Part shown: piece after piece, positions 1 to 5,454 of the stretch
Numbering within the stretch: position 1 is the first letter of the stretch
Layout: each line of letters begins with the position of its first letter
Source of the DNA: an uncultured Dorea sp.
GTDB taxonomy: Bacteria > Bacillota > Clostridia > Lachnospirales > Lachnospiraceae
DNA length: 6,505 nucleotides
NCBI GenBank assembly: GCA_910579335.1
Contig: CAJTUQ010000059.1
Location: forward strand, 1-6,505
Direction of reading: 5' to 3'
Notes under the pieces: generated by a model
The model's input: the letters and a program-made list of their open reading frames with translations, nothing else
Told to the model about the DNA's origin: nothing
Database searches by the model: none
Made by a program: the position numbers and the translations under genes

Positions 1-423
1 GGATTCCGGCTTGAAAAGTATGAGGCAAACCGAAAAAACATTTCCTGTTCCTATGAGACGATGGAGCATTTTGCGAAGCTCTATCCTGACGAGGATTTTT
101 ACTTTATCATTGGGGCGGATTCGTTATTTACCGTGGAAACATGGGTTCATCCGGAAAGATTGTTTCCTACGTGTACCATTCTTGCAGCCTTTCGGGATGA
201 GATGGATACAAGGGACGAGATGGAGCGGCAGATGCATTACCTGGAAGAGAAATATAATGCAAAAGCGTCGCTTCTTGTCTCACCCCTTATAAAAGTTTCC
301 TCCTCTGAACTGCGAAAGCGGATAAGAGACGGAAAAAGCATTGGGGGGCTTGTCCCGGAAAAAGTGGAAGAATACATTAAAAAGGAATGTTTATATGGAG
401 CAAAAAATAAGCAAAATAAATAA
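1..423 (+). CDS. nadD: Nicotinate-nucleotide adenylyltransferase, 3' part
   Basis: The reading frame is open from base 1 to a TAA at 421-423, giving 140 residues of C-terminal sequence; the N-terminal third, with the GGTFDP-type nucleotide-binding motif, lies outside the window. Visible NadD signatures are FYFIIGADS, then a tryptophan in the ETWVHPERLF segment, and near the end VSSSELRKRI, which matches the family's ISS(T/S)xIR motif that contacts ATP. The enzyme is cytosolic and adenylates nicotinate mononucleotide to deamido-NAD, the penultimate step of NAD synthesis. The internal ATG at 61 is not the start, because conserved NadD sequence (the SYETMEHF region) runs upstream of it. Its 3' end overlaps yqeK by 29 bases, so the two are almost surely co-transcribed and translationally coupled. 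Identity is secure; only the start is unknown. Confidence 0.95.
   Translation, partial: GFRLEKYEANRKNISCSYETMEHFAKLYPDEDFYFIIGADSLFTVETWVHPERLFPTCTILAAFRDEMDTRDEMERQMHYLEEKYNAKASLLVSPLIKVSSSELRKRIRDGKSIGGLVPEKVEEYIKKECLYGAKNKQNK
381..386 (+). promoter_or_regulatory. Ribosome-binding site setting the yqeK start
   Basis: AAAGGA lies 8 bases before the ATG at 395 and inside the end of nadD. It supports 395 as the yqeK start over the in-frame ATG at 341, which would add 18 residues (MGGLSRKKWKN...) that only reflect the overlapping nadD frame. Confidence 0.6.
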
Positions 424-982
424 AAAGCTGCAGAAAAAACTTGATAAGGAACGCTATGAGCATACGATCGGGGTTATGTACACCGCCTCGGCGCTCGCCA
501 TGTGCCACAATGCGAATGTAGAACAGGCTCTTTTGGCGGGACTTCTGCATGATTGTGCCAAATGTATCCCAAACGATAAAAAAATAAAGCTTTGCCGTAA
601 ATACCGGCTGGAGGTATCGGATGTAGAGCGCTCGAATCCAAGTCTTCTCCATGCGAAACTTGGAGCGTATTTGGCCAGGAAGAAATACCATGTGGAGGAC
701 TACGAGGTATTGTGTGCGATTAAAAGCCACACGACGGGCAAACCGGCGATGACGCTTCTGGAAAAAATCATTTACATTGCGGACTATATAGAGCCGGGAA
801 GGGGAGAGCTTCCAAATATGCCGGAAGTGCGGAGACTGGCGTTCCATAATATCGACGAGTGCCTGTACCGGATGCTGGAGGATACTCTCAAATATTTAAA
901 GAACAGAAAACTTCCTATTGATGAAATGACAGAAAAAACGTATCATTATTATAAAACTACACAAGGAGAGCAGGAGGACTAA
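395..982 (+). CDS. yqeK: HD-domain bis(5'-nucleosyl)-tetraphosphatase (symmetrical) YqeK
   Basis: This 195-residue protein has the HD-superfamily metal-binding set in order: H23 (YEHTIGV), H52-D53 (AGLLHDCAK), H86 (LLHAKLG), H112 (KSHTTG) and D130 (IYIADYIEPGR). The ADYIEPGR segment is diagnostic of YqeK. The family is known to split diadenosine tetraphosphate symmetrically into two ADP using a di-iron-type centre, clearing an alarmone that builds up under heat and oxidative stress. Length is normal and no key residue is missing. The N-terminus is lysine-rich (KINKKLQKKLDKER). The gene overlaps nadD by 29 bases and ends one base before the rsfS ATG, which is the usual Firmicutes order nadD-yqeK-rsfS. 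The start at 395 was chosen from the AAAGGA site 8 bases upstream. Confidence 0.93.
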   Translation: MEQKISKINKKLQKKLDKERYEHTIGVMYTASALAMCHNANVEQALLAGLLHDCAKCIPNDKKIKLCRKYRLEVSDVERSNPSLLHAKLGAYLARKKYHVEDYEVLCAIKSHTTGKPAMTLLEKIIYIADYIEPGRGELPNMPEVRRLAFHNIDECLYRMLEDTLKYLKNRKLPIDEMTEKTYHYYKTTQGEQED

Positions 983-983
983 G

Positions 984-1325
984 ATGGGACAGGAAAAAGA
1001 CATGGTTCATATTATTTATGATGCCCTTTCGGAAAAAAAGGGGGAGGATATCAAAGTAATTGATATTTCCGGTATCTCGGTAATTGCGGATTATTTTGTA
1101 ATTGCAAACGGAAGCAGTAACAGCCAGGTAGATGCTCTTGTGGAAAATACAGAAGAACAGATGCAGAAAGCGGGATATTCGCTGAAGCAGCGCGAGGGAA
1201 GCAGAGGAGGCACCTGGGTGCTGCTGGACTACGGCGATGTAATCGTGCACATTTTTGATAAGGAAAGCCGTTCCTTTTATAATTTGGAACATATATGGAG
1301 CGATGGAAAGATAATTGATATATAA
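984..1325 (+). CDS. rsfS: Ribosomal silencing factor RsfS
   Basis: A 113-residue single-domain protein of the RsfS/Iojap (DUF143) family. Family hallmarks seen are KVIDISGISVIADYFVIANG near residues 24-43, then SNSQVDALVENTEE, the REG...GGTWVLLDYGDVIVHIF stretch around residues 71-92, and the terminal FYNLEHIWSDG. RsfS binds protein L14 (uL14) of the 50S subunit and blocks joining with 30S, damping translation when nutrients run short. AGGAGG at 972-977 lies 6 bases before the ATG, a near-ideal ribosome site located inside the end of yqeK. It is the last gene of the nadD-yqeK-rsfS unit and is followed within 50 bases by a strong intrinsic terminator. Confidence 0.95.
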   Translation: MGQEKDMVHIIYDALSEKKGEDIKVIDISGISVIADYFVIANGSSNSQVDALVENTEEQMQKAGYSLKQREGSRGGTWVLLDYGDVIVHIFDKESRSFYNLEHIWSDGKIIDI

Positions 1326-1368
1326 AATGAAATGAAGAATGCATGAAATATTCTGCAAAACATTCAAA

Positions 1369-1406
1369 GCCAAAACACGCTAAAAAGAAGCTGTTTTGGC
1401 TTTTTT
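1369..1406 (+). terminator. Intrinsic terminator after rsfS
   Basis: GCCAAAACA (1369-1377) pairs perfectly with TGTTTTGGC (1392-1400), a 9-base-pair stem that can be extended by GCT/AGC past one bulged C, and is followed at once by six T (1401-1406). It lies between convergent rsfS and lexA. Read on the minus strand the same stem is followed only by TTTGAATGTTTT, so it may terminate lexA weakly as well. Confidence 0.88.
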
Positions 1407-1429
1407 GCATGCCTGCATGACTCACCAGT

Positions 1430-2044
1430 CTACATAAAGCGAAACACGCCGATAACTTTTCCAAGAATCGCGCAGTCAGGAACAATGATAGGCTCCATTG
1501 TATCGTTTTCCGGCTGAAGGCGGATCATTCCCTCTTCTTTATAAAAGGTCTTAACAGTGGCGCCGTCTTCGATTAATGCCACGACCATATCGCCGTTGCC
1601 CGCCGCTGTGCGCTCTTCTACGAGCACGTAGTCTCCGTCAAGGATTCCGGCATTCACCATGCTTTCTCCCCGGACCTTGAGCATAAAGGTCTGCTTGTTC
1701 GGCATAAACTCCATAGGTATGGGAAAATAATTTTCAATATTCTGTTCGGCTAAAATCGGTTCGCCGGCAGCAACGCGGCCCAGAATCGGTACATTGACCA
1801 TTTCGCGGCGAATGAGGTTGAAACTGTCGTCCAGAATTTCAATTGCCCTTGGTTTCGTGGGATCTCTTCTGATATATCCGTTTTTTTCCAGAGTCTCCAG
1901 ATGAGAGTGAACGGAGGACGTGGATTTTAAGTGTACGGCCTCGCAGATGTCGCGTACCGCAGGAGGAAATCCCCGCTCTAATATCTGCGATTTGATATAT
2001 TCTAATATTTCAAGCTGTTTTGCGCTGATTTTACCTTGTGCCAT
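1430..2044 (-). CDS. lexA: LexA SOS transcriptional repressor (self-cleaving)
   Basis: A full-length, 204-residue LexA. The N-terminal winged helix-turn-helix covers about residues 5-65 (SAKQLEILEYIKS; FPPAVRDICEAVHLKSTSSVHSHLETLEKNGYI). The C-terminal S24-type latent protease has the self-cleavage bond Ala93-Gly94 (VAAGEPI), nucleophile Ser128 (RGESMVNAGILDGD) and general base Lys165 (ATVKTFYKE). On DNA damage, RecA filaments on single-stranded DNA stimulate cleavage and the SOS genes are released. The start is the ATG read from 2044, with an AGGGAGGA ribosome site 7 bases upstream (2052-2059). It is divergent from a small LysM gene, and the shared gap carries LexA-type boxes near its own predicted promoter, which supports autoregulation. 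All catalytic residues are present. Confidence 0.97.
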   Translation of the reverse strand: MAQGKISAKQLEILEYIKSQILERGFPPAVRDICEAVHLKSTSSVHSHLETLEKNGYIRRDPTKPRAIEILDDSFNLIRREMVNVPILGRVAAGEPILAEQNIENYFPIPMEFMPNKQTFMLKVRGESMVNAGILDGDYVLVEERTAAGNGDMVVALIEDGATVKTFYKEEGMIRLQPENDTMEPIIVPDCAILGKVIGVFRFM

Positions 2045-2111
2045 ATGTAAATCCTCCCTTTCGTATAATAATAACGGTTAAAATCCCATTCAATTCATTT
2101 TGATTCCATTT

Positions 2112-2139
2112 AGCATAACAGGAGTAAAAAAGCAAACAA
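2112..2139 (-). promoter_or_regulatory. Proposed lexA promoter
   Basis: Read on the minus strand, TTGTTT (2134-2139) and TATGCT (2112-2117) are 16 bases apart, giving a start near 2105 and a leader of about 60 bases. Neither hexamer is perfect (4/6 each). The choice is favoured because two LexA-like boxes sit on and just upstream of the -35 element. Confidence 0.45.
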
Positions 2140-2146
2140 ATGTTTA
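2133..2146. promoter_or_regulatory. Candidate LexA box overlapping the lexA -35
   Basis: CAAACAAATGTTTA is an imperfect palindrome of the Gram-positive SOS form (CGAACNNNNGTTCG), with AAAC and GTTT half-sites and the usual 4-base spacer. It covers the proposed -35 of lexA. It is weaker than the neighbouring box at 2146-2159. Confidence 0.45.
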
Positions 2147-2159
2147 GAAAATATGTTCG
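2146..2159. promoter_or_regulatory. Candidate LexA box upstream of the lexA promoter
   Basis: AGAAAATATGTTCG matches 12 of 14 positions of the Bacillus-type box CGAACATATGTTCG, with a perfect right half-site. It abuts the previous box, sharing one base, so their centres are 13 bases apart, roughly a helical turn. Confidence 0.65.
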
Positions 2160-2178
2160 CTGTTTTTCTCGCAAACTA

Positions 2179-2207
2179 TTGACATGCAAATCTTTGTTCG
2201 TTATAAT
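2179..2207 (+). promoter_or_regulatory. Consensus sigma-A promoter for the LysM gene
   Basis: TTGACA (2179-2184), a 17-base spacer and TATAAT (2202-2207) form an exact housekeeping-sigma consensus. The predicted start is near 2214, leaving a leader of about 60 bases. So strong a promoter on a likely toxic division inhibitor implies tight repression, consistent with the LexA boxes placed inside and just after it. Confidence 0.88.
2187..2200. promoter_or_regulatory. Weak LexA-like box in the promoter spacer
   Basis: CAAATCTTTGTTCG keeps a perfect right half (GTTCG) and a degraded left half (CAAAT), 10 of 14 matches. It lies exactly between the -35 and -10 of the LysM-gene promoter. It may be an auxiliary site or chance. 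Confidence 0.35.
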
Positions 2208-2210
2208 AGT

Positions 2211-2224
2211 AAAACAAATGTTCG
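2211..2224. promoter_or_regulatory. Candidate LexA box over the transcription start
   Basis: AAAACAAATGTTCG matches 11 of 14 positions of the Gram-positive SOS box and spans the predicted +1 of the LysM gene, where a bound repressor would block initiation. Confidence 0.6.
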
Positions 2225-2238
2225 TGAACATGCATTCG
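2225..2238. promoter_or_regulatory. Second, directly abutting LexA box
   Basis: TGAACATGCATTCG has a perfect GAAC left half and a one-base-changed right half (ATTC for GTTC). It begins on the base after the previous box, so two 14-base boxes sit in tandem with centres 14 bases apart just downstream of the promoter. Confidence 0.55.
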
Positions 2239-2272
2239 AAAAACAGGACAGGTATAGAAACAGAGGTTTGAT

Positions 2273-2617
2273 ATGAGCGGAAAAAGGAAGAAAAACAGGT
2301 TGGGATTCGGAAGATTTCTTGCTGCGGCAGTATTTATTCTCAGTATCATTGCAAACAGCAATTTTGCAAAAGCCGGGGATGATTTGAATCATGGTAAGTC
2401 CGGGCATGAAAAACTTTATAAAAGTATTCAGATTGAATATGGAGATACGCTGTGGGAAATTGCCGGTCAAAATAAAGGCTCTCACTATGAATCAAATAAT
2501 GAATATATAGATGAAGTTATGAAAATCAATAATTTGAAGACGGATAAAATAAATGCAGGGCAATATTTGACGATTCCATATTACAATTATGAAATGTACA
2601 GCCTGGCCGGTGAATGA
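2273..2617 (+). CDS. yneA: YneA-like SOS cell-division suppressor, LysM protein
   Basis: A 114-residue protein with a basic N-terminus (MSGKRKKNRLGFGR), one hydrophobic segment at about residues 13-30, and a LysM domain at about 52-103 (IQIEYGDTLWEIAGQN ... VMKINNLKTDKINAGQYLTIP). An AKA motif at 32-34 before GDD could be a signal-peptidase site, so it may be either anchored or released. LysM domains bind peptidoglycan. In Bacillus subtilis the SOS-induced YneA has this same layout and position, divergent from lexA, and halts septation after DNA damage. I infer that role here from architecture, position and LexA boxes, since sequence identity of such short proteins is low. GAGG at 2263-2266 lies 6 bases before the ATG. 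There is no clear terminator after it. Confidence 0.82.
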   Translation: MSGKRKKNRLGFGRFLAAAVFILSIIANSNFAKAGDDLNHGKSGHEKLYKSIQIEYGDTLWEIAGQNKGSHYESNNEYIDEVMKINNLKTDKINAGQYLTIPYYNYEMYSLAGE

Positions 2618-2646
2618 AAGAAACGTCCCCTTGCCGAAAACACTGG

Positions 2647-2668
2647 AGTAGTATTAAAAAGTACTACT
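2647..2668. repeat. Inverted repeat without a T tract
   Basis: AGTAGTA (2647-2653) and TACTACT (2662-2668) are perfect inverted arms around TTAAAAAG; with one G-U and one A-U pair the RNA stem reaches 9 pairs with an AAAA loop. No T run follows on either strand, so it is not a standard intrinsic terminator. It may be a weak terminator or a mRNA-end stabiliser for the LysM gene, or a protein-binding site. Confidence 0.5.
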
Positions 2669-2701
2669 GATAAGAAAAAACAATCTATACGTAAAATACC
2701 G

Positions 2702-2728
2702 ATTTTTCCAAAAGATATGGACAAAAAA
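2702..2728. other. Candidate dif-like site next to the recombinase gene
   Basis: TTTTTCC (2703-2709) and GGACAAA (2719-2725) are inverted arms with a single mismatch (positions 2706/2722) around a 9-base centre, AAAAGATAT. The left flank ATTTTTCCAAAA resembles the left arm that I remember for streptococcal difSL, the XerS target, which also lies just upstream of its recombinase gene. The region is AT-rich and overlaps the -35 of a promoter, so this is a suggestion and not a demonstrated site. Confidence 0.3.
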
Positions 2729-2746
2729 GTGCTGTTATGATACAAT
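2718..2746 (+). promoter_or_regulatory. Extended -10 promoter for the recombinase
   Basis: TGGACA (2718-2723), 17 bases and TACAAT (2741-2746), with a TG one base before the -10 (TGATACAAT), form a good extended -10 sigma-A promoter. The start would be near 2753, about 31 bases before the ATG at 2784, with a purine-rich AAAAGGGGG ribosome site at 2768-2776. Confidence 0.7.
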
Positions 2747-2783
2747 TGTAGATATTTCAAGGGGTTTAAAAGGGGGTTTTTAT

Positions 2784-3845
2784 ATGGCTAAGCCACGTAC
2801 TTATCATGAACAGACAACCATTGACTATACTTTGCGTCTCAGGGAAATATTGAAGACACTGCCGCCTTTTGCGCATGATTTTTTCCGGGCCATTGAGCCT
2901 ACGTCGTCTATCAGGACAAGAATGAATTATGCTTACGATATACGCGTGTTTTACCACTATCTGATGGAGAATAATCCGGTATACAGACATTATGCCATCC
3001 AGCAATTTACAGCCGCTGATTTGGCGCGTTTAGAGCCCGTGGATATAGAGGAATATATGGAGTATCTTAAGGTTTATAAGCGTGAGGATGATGAAACTAT
3101 GGTAAACGGTGAAAAAGGCCTGGCAAGAAAGATGTCTGCTCTTAGAAGTTTTTACGGCTACTATTATAAACGTCAGGTTATTTCGAACAACCCGACTCTG
3201 CTTGTAGAGATGCCCAGAATACATGAGAAGGCTATTATCCGATTGGATGTTGACGAGGTGGCTCTGCTGCTGGATTTTGTTGAATCCGCGGGGGAAAAGC
3301 TTACCGGACAGGCACTGGCTTATTACCGCAGGACAAAATCGAGGGACTTGGCTATTCTTACACTGCTTTTAGGGACAGGCATCCGTGTCTCGGAATGTGT
3401 CGGGCTAGACCTGAATGATGTTGATTTTAAAAATAACGGAATTACCGTAACCCGGAAAGGCGGAAACCAGATGGTTGTGTATTTCGGAGATGAAGTTGCC
3501 GATGCATTAAGGCAATACATCGAAGGCGACAGAAAGAAGCTTATTCCGCTCTCCGGCCATGAAAATGCACTTTTTTTGTCAACGCAGCGGCGTCGTATGG
3601 GTGTCCAGGCGGTTGAAAACATGGTTAAAAAGTATGCCAGACAGGTAACGCCGAACAAAAAGATAACGCCTCATAAGCTTCGGAGCACCTATGGAACTTC
3701 TCTTTATAAGGAAACCGGGGACATTTATCTTGTTGCGGACGTTCTCGGACATAAGGATGTAAATACTACAAGAAAGCACTATGCGGCAATTGACGAGGAC
3801 AGGCGGCGCATGGCGGCATCTGCAGTGAAATTGAGGGAATCATAG
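2784..3845 (+). CDS. xerS: XerS-like tyrosine recombinase
   Basis: A 353-residue tyrosine recombinase with a complete catalytic set: R201 (GTGIRVSE), K225 (TRKGGN), H297-R300 (PHKLRSTYGT), H323 (VLGHKDVNTT) and nucleophile Y333 (RKHYA). The N-terminal SAM-like core-binding domain covers about residues 30-145, and the catalytic domain about 150-345. At about 350 residues it is longer than XerC or XerD (about 300) and close to XerS of streptococci (about 356). From memory the N-terminal pattern and the KSRDLAILTLLLGTGIRVSE...LDLNDV segment look XerS-like. XerS acts alone at difSL to resolve chromosome dimers with FtsK. It sits among housekeeping genes with no mobile-element features, which favours a cellular over a phage role. 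It has its own promoter and probably shares a transcript with ttcA. A conserved recombinase of another role remains possible. Confidence 0.85.
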   Translation: MAKPRTYHEQTTIDYTLRLREILKTLPPFAHDFFRAIEPTSSIRTRMNYAYDIRVFYHYLMENNPVYRHYAIQQFTAADLARLEPVDIEEYMEYLKVYKREDDETMVNGEKGLARKMSALRSFYGYYYKRQVISNNPTLLVEMPRIHEKAIIRLDVDEVALLLDFVESAGEKLTGQALAYYRRTKSRDLAILTLLLGTGIRVSECVGLDLNDVDFKNNGITVTRKGGNQMVVYFGDEVADALRQYIEGDRKKLIPLSGHENALFLSTQRRRMGVQAVENMVKKYARQVTPNKKITPHKLRSTYGTSLYKETGDIYLVADVLGHKDVNTTRKHYAAIDEDRRRMAASAVKLRES

Positions 3846-3898
3846 GTGTAGGCGGATTATAGTGATGAATGAAAATGCAAGGAAAGGTGAATGAGGGA

Positions 3899-4633
3899 AT
3901 GAAGCTGCAGCAGCTATTAAGCTATACACGGAAGGCCGTGGATGAATATCAGATGATCGAGGAGGGGGACCATATCGCGGTAGGTATATCCGGAGGCAAA
4001 GACAGCCTGACGCTTCTATATGCACTGCAGGGTCTGAGACGTTTTTATCCGAAGCACTTTAAGCTGAGTGCAGTTACGGTAGACTTAGGTTATGACAAAT
4101 GTGATTTTACTCCTGTCAGCAGCCTGTGCAGGCAGCTGGATGTCCCTTACCATATTGTAAAGACAGAGATTGCCCGCCTTTTATTTGATGAGCGCAAGGA
4201 ACCCAACCCCTGTTCTCTGTGTGCGAAGATGAGAAAAGGTGCATTAAATCAAGAGGTTAAAAAGATAGGGTGCAACAAGGTCGCCTATGCGCACCATAAA
4301 GATGATATGATTGAGACAATGCTTTTAAGCATGCTTTTCGAAGGGCGTTTCTACTCCTTTTCCCCAAGAACTTATCTGGACCGTATGGATTTGACGGTTA
4401 TCCGCCCGATGATGTTTGTGGATGAGGCGGAGGTGATTGGATTTCAGAATAAATACAGCCTTCCCATCGTAAAAAGCAGATGTCCCATTGACGGCTATAC
4501 GAAACGCCAATACGCAAAAGAACTGGTACAGCAGTTGAACCGGGAGCACCACGGCGTGAAACAGCGGATGTTTACGGCGATTTTAAATGGCAATATAAAA
4601 GGATGGCCGGAACGTACAGTGCATGTGAGGTAA
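3899..4633 (+). CDS. ttcA: TtcA-family tRNA 2-thiocytidine biosynthesis protein
   Basis: A PP-loop ATPase of 244 residues with SGGKDS at residues 31-36, which binds ATP to adenylate the target base. C105 and C108 (PCSLCAKMRKG), plus C195 (SRCPIDG), match the three cysteines that hold the [4Fe-4S] cluster in Escherichia coli TtcA. The family thiolates cytidine 32 of certain tRNAs; the clostridial substrate is inferred. HHKDD near residue 132 is also typical of the family. I chose the ATG at 3899 (MKLQQLLSYTRKAVD) because conserved sequence begins there, with AGGAAAGG upstream at 3880-3887. In-frame ATGs at 3869 and 3875 would add 10 or 8 residues and cannot be excluded. It follows the recombinase by 53 bases without a terminator and is probably co-transcribed. 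Confidence 0.88.
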   Translation: MKLQQLLSYTRKAVDEYQMIEEGDHIAVGISGGKDSLTLLYALQGLRRFYPKHFKLSAVTVDLGYDKCDFTPVSSLCRQLDVPYHIVKTEIARLLFDERKEPNPCSLCAKMRKGALNQEVKKIGCNKVAYAHHKDDMIETMLLSMLFEGRFYSFSPRTYLDRMDLTVIRPMMFVDEAEVIGFQNKYSLPIVKSRCPIDGYTKRQYAKELVQQLNREHHGVKQRMFTAILNGNIKGWPERTVHVR

Positions 4634-4666
4634 GCTATACTGACATTCCGGCGCAATTTTATTTTT
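4606..4666 (+). terminator. Hairpin terminator overlapping the ttcA stop
   Basis: GCCGGAA (4606-4612) pairs with TTCCGGC (4646-4652). Past a C-A mismatch and a bulge the stem continues with GT/AC and CAGT/ACTG, placing the TAA stop (4631-4633) in the loop. It is followed by GCAATTTTATTTTT (4653-4666). The long loop and the two-base gap before the T run make it weaker than the rsfS terminator. It separates ttcA from the convergent kinase-like gene. Confidence 0.55.
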
Positions 4667-4685
4667 AGATTTTAAAGTCTGGCTT

Positions 4686-5336
4686 TTAAAGCTTTCTGTC
4701 TGCTGCGGTTTCCTTAAGATGTACAAGATGTTTGATGTACTCTGCAGTTCCGTCGATTCCAAGCATGGAGCTGCAGATACTTGCATCATAGCTCTCGGAA
4801 GCGCCCCATTTTTTATTGCTGTAATAGTTATAATAACTGGAACGTTTCTTATCCGTCTTGGTAATTAATTCTTTTGCCTTTGCATCCGTAAGGTCGTATA
4901 TCCGCGCTATCCGCCGTATCCTCGCGTTTATATCGGCATGTACGAAAAGTCTCAATACATTGTCATACTCCTCTAACGCATAATCCGCACATCTGCCTAC
5001 AAGGATGCATGGCCCTTCGTCTGCAATCTTTTTGATGGCATCGAACTGTGCCAGAAAGACTTTATGGTTAATCGGCATATCCGAATAGCTTCCCGCTGTG
5101 TAACCTAAGGAATAAGTGTCCATAACAAGGGAATAAAGGAAACTGTTCGTCGGCTTCTCATCATGTGTTTCAAACAGCTCTTGGCAGATTCCGCTTTCTT
5201 TTGCGGCCCGGTCGAGCATTTCTCTGTCATACAGCTTAATTCCAAGATCCTTTGCAACTTTTCTTCCGATTTCCCTTCCGGCACTTCCAAATTGTCTTCC
5301 AATGGTAATGATTGTTTTTGTCTTAGCTTCTGTCAT
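4686..5336 (-). CDS. Cytidylate kinase-like family protein
   Basis: A 216-residue P-loop protein of the cytidylate-kinase-like family (Pfam PF13189 type), common in Clostridia but without a well-fixed role. Seen are the nucleotide loop GRQFGSAGREIG (13-24), in which Arg21 stands where Walker A usually has Lys, then LYDREMLDRAA (35-45), GPCILVGRCADY (108-119), an arginine-rich NARIRRIARIY (137-147), and TDKKRSSYYNYYSNKKWG (161-178), probably the lid. True CMP kinase phosphorylates CMP and dCMP, but the substrate of this group is unproven, so I give no symbol. The start is the ATG read from 5336 with AAGGAG 12 bases upstream (5349-5354), a rather long spacing. It lies 118 bases after rluD on the same strand and ends convergent with ttcA. 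Confidence 0.83.
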   Translation of the reverse strand: MTEAKTKTIITIGRQFGSAGREIGRKVAKDLGIKLYDREMLDRAAKESGICQELFETHDEKPTNSFLYSLVMDTYSLGYTAGSYSDMPINHKVFLAQFDAIKKIADEGPCILVGRCADYALEEYDNVLRLFVHADINARIRRIARIYDLTDAKAKELITKTDKKRSSYYNYYSNKKWGASESYDASICSSMLGIDGTAEYIKHLVHLKETAADRKL

Positions 5337-5423
5337 AAACGTATCACGCTCCTTCTATTGGCTGATATGCAAATAAATAAGCATTTAATATTTCTGCCGC
5401 AAATAATCTGCATATAATTAAAT

Positions 5424-5433
5424 ATTATATAAT
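5424..5433 (-). promoter_or_regulatory. Possible -10 element in the AT-rich gap before the kinase-like gene
   Basis: The 118-base gap between rluD and the kinase-like gene is very AT-rich and holds the palindrome ATTATATAAT, which gives TATAAT on the minus strand (5424-5429). The matching -35 region is poor (TATACT at 17 bases), so a separate promoter is only possible. No GC-rich hairpin for an rluD terminator is visible, so readthrough from lspA-rluD is equally likely. Confidence 0.25.
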
Positions 5434-5454
5434 AATTTCTCATAAAAGTATAGA

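Noticed and set aside
11..292. Plus-strand open frame at the left edge
   Set aside because: It is out of frame with the clear NadD reading and has an arginine/tryptophan-rich shadow composition.
377..1485. Several long minus-strand open frames (377-847, 957-1373, 1051-1485)
   Set aside because: They lie antisense to yqeK and rsfS, have no recognisable motifs and read as cysteine/phenylalanine-rich shadow sequence.
2065..2093. Alternative lexA promoter TTGAAT-17-TATTAT on the minus strand
   Set aside because: The start would fall near 2058, inside the ribosome-binding site, leaving too short a leader.
2784..3845. Recombinase as a phage or transposon integrase
   Set aside because: No excisionase, repeat-flanked element, tRNA attachment site or phage gene is nearby; both sides are housekeeping genes and the protein resembles cellular XerS.
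5424..5433. AT palindrome as a terminator for rluD
   Set aside because: The stem is only A-T pairs, with no GC-rich part, so it would not be stable.
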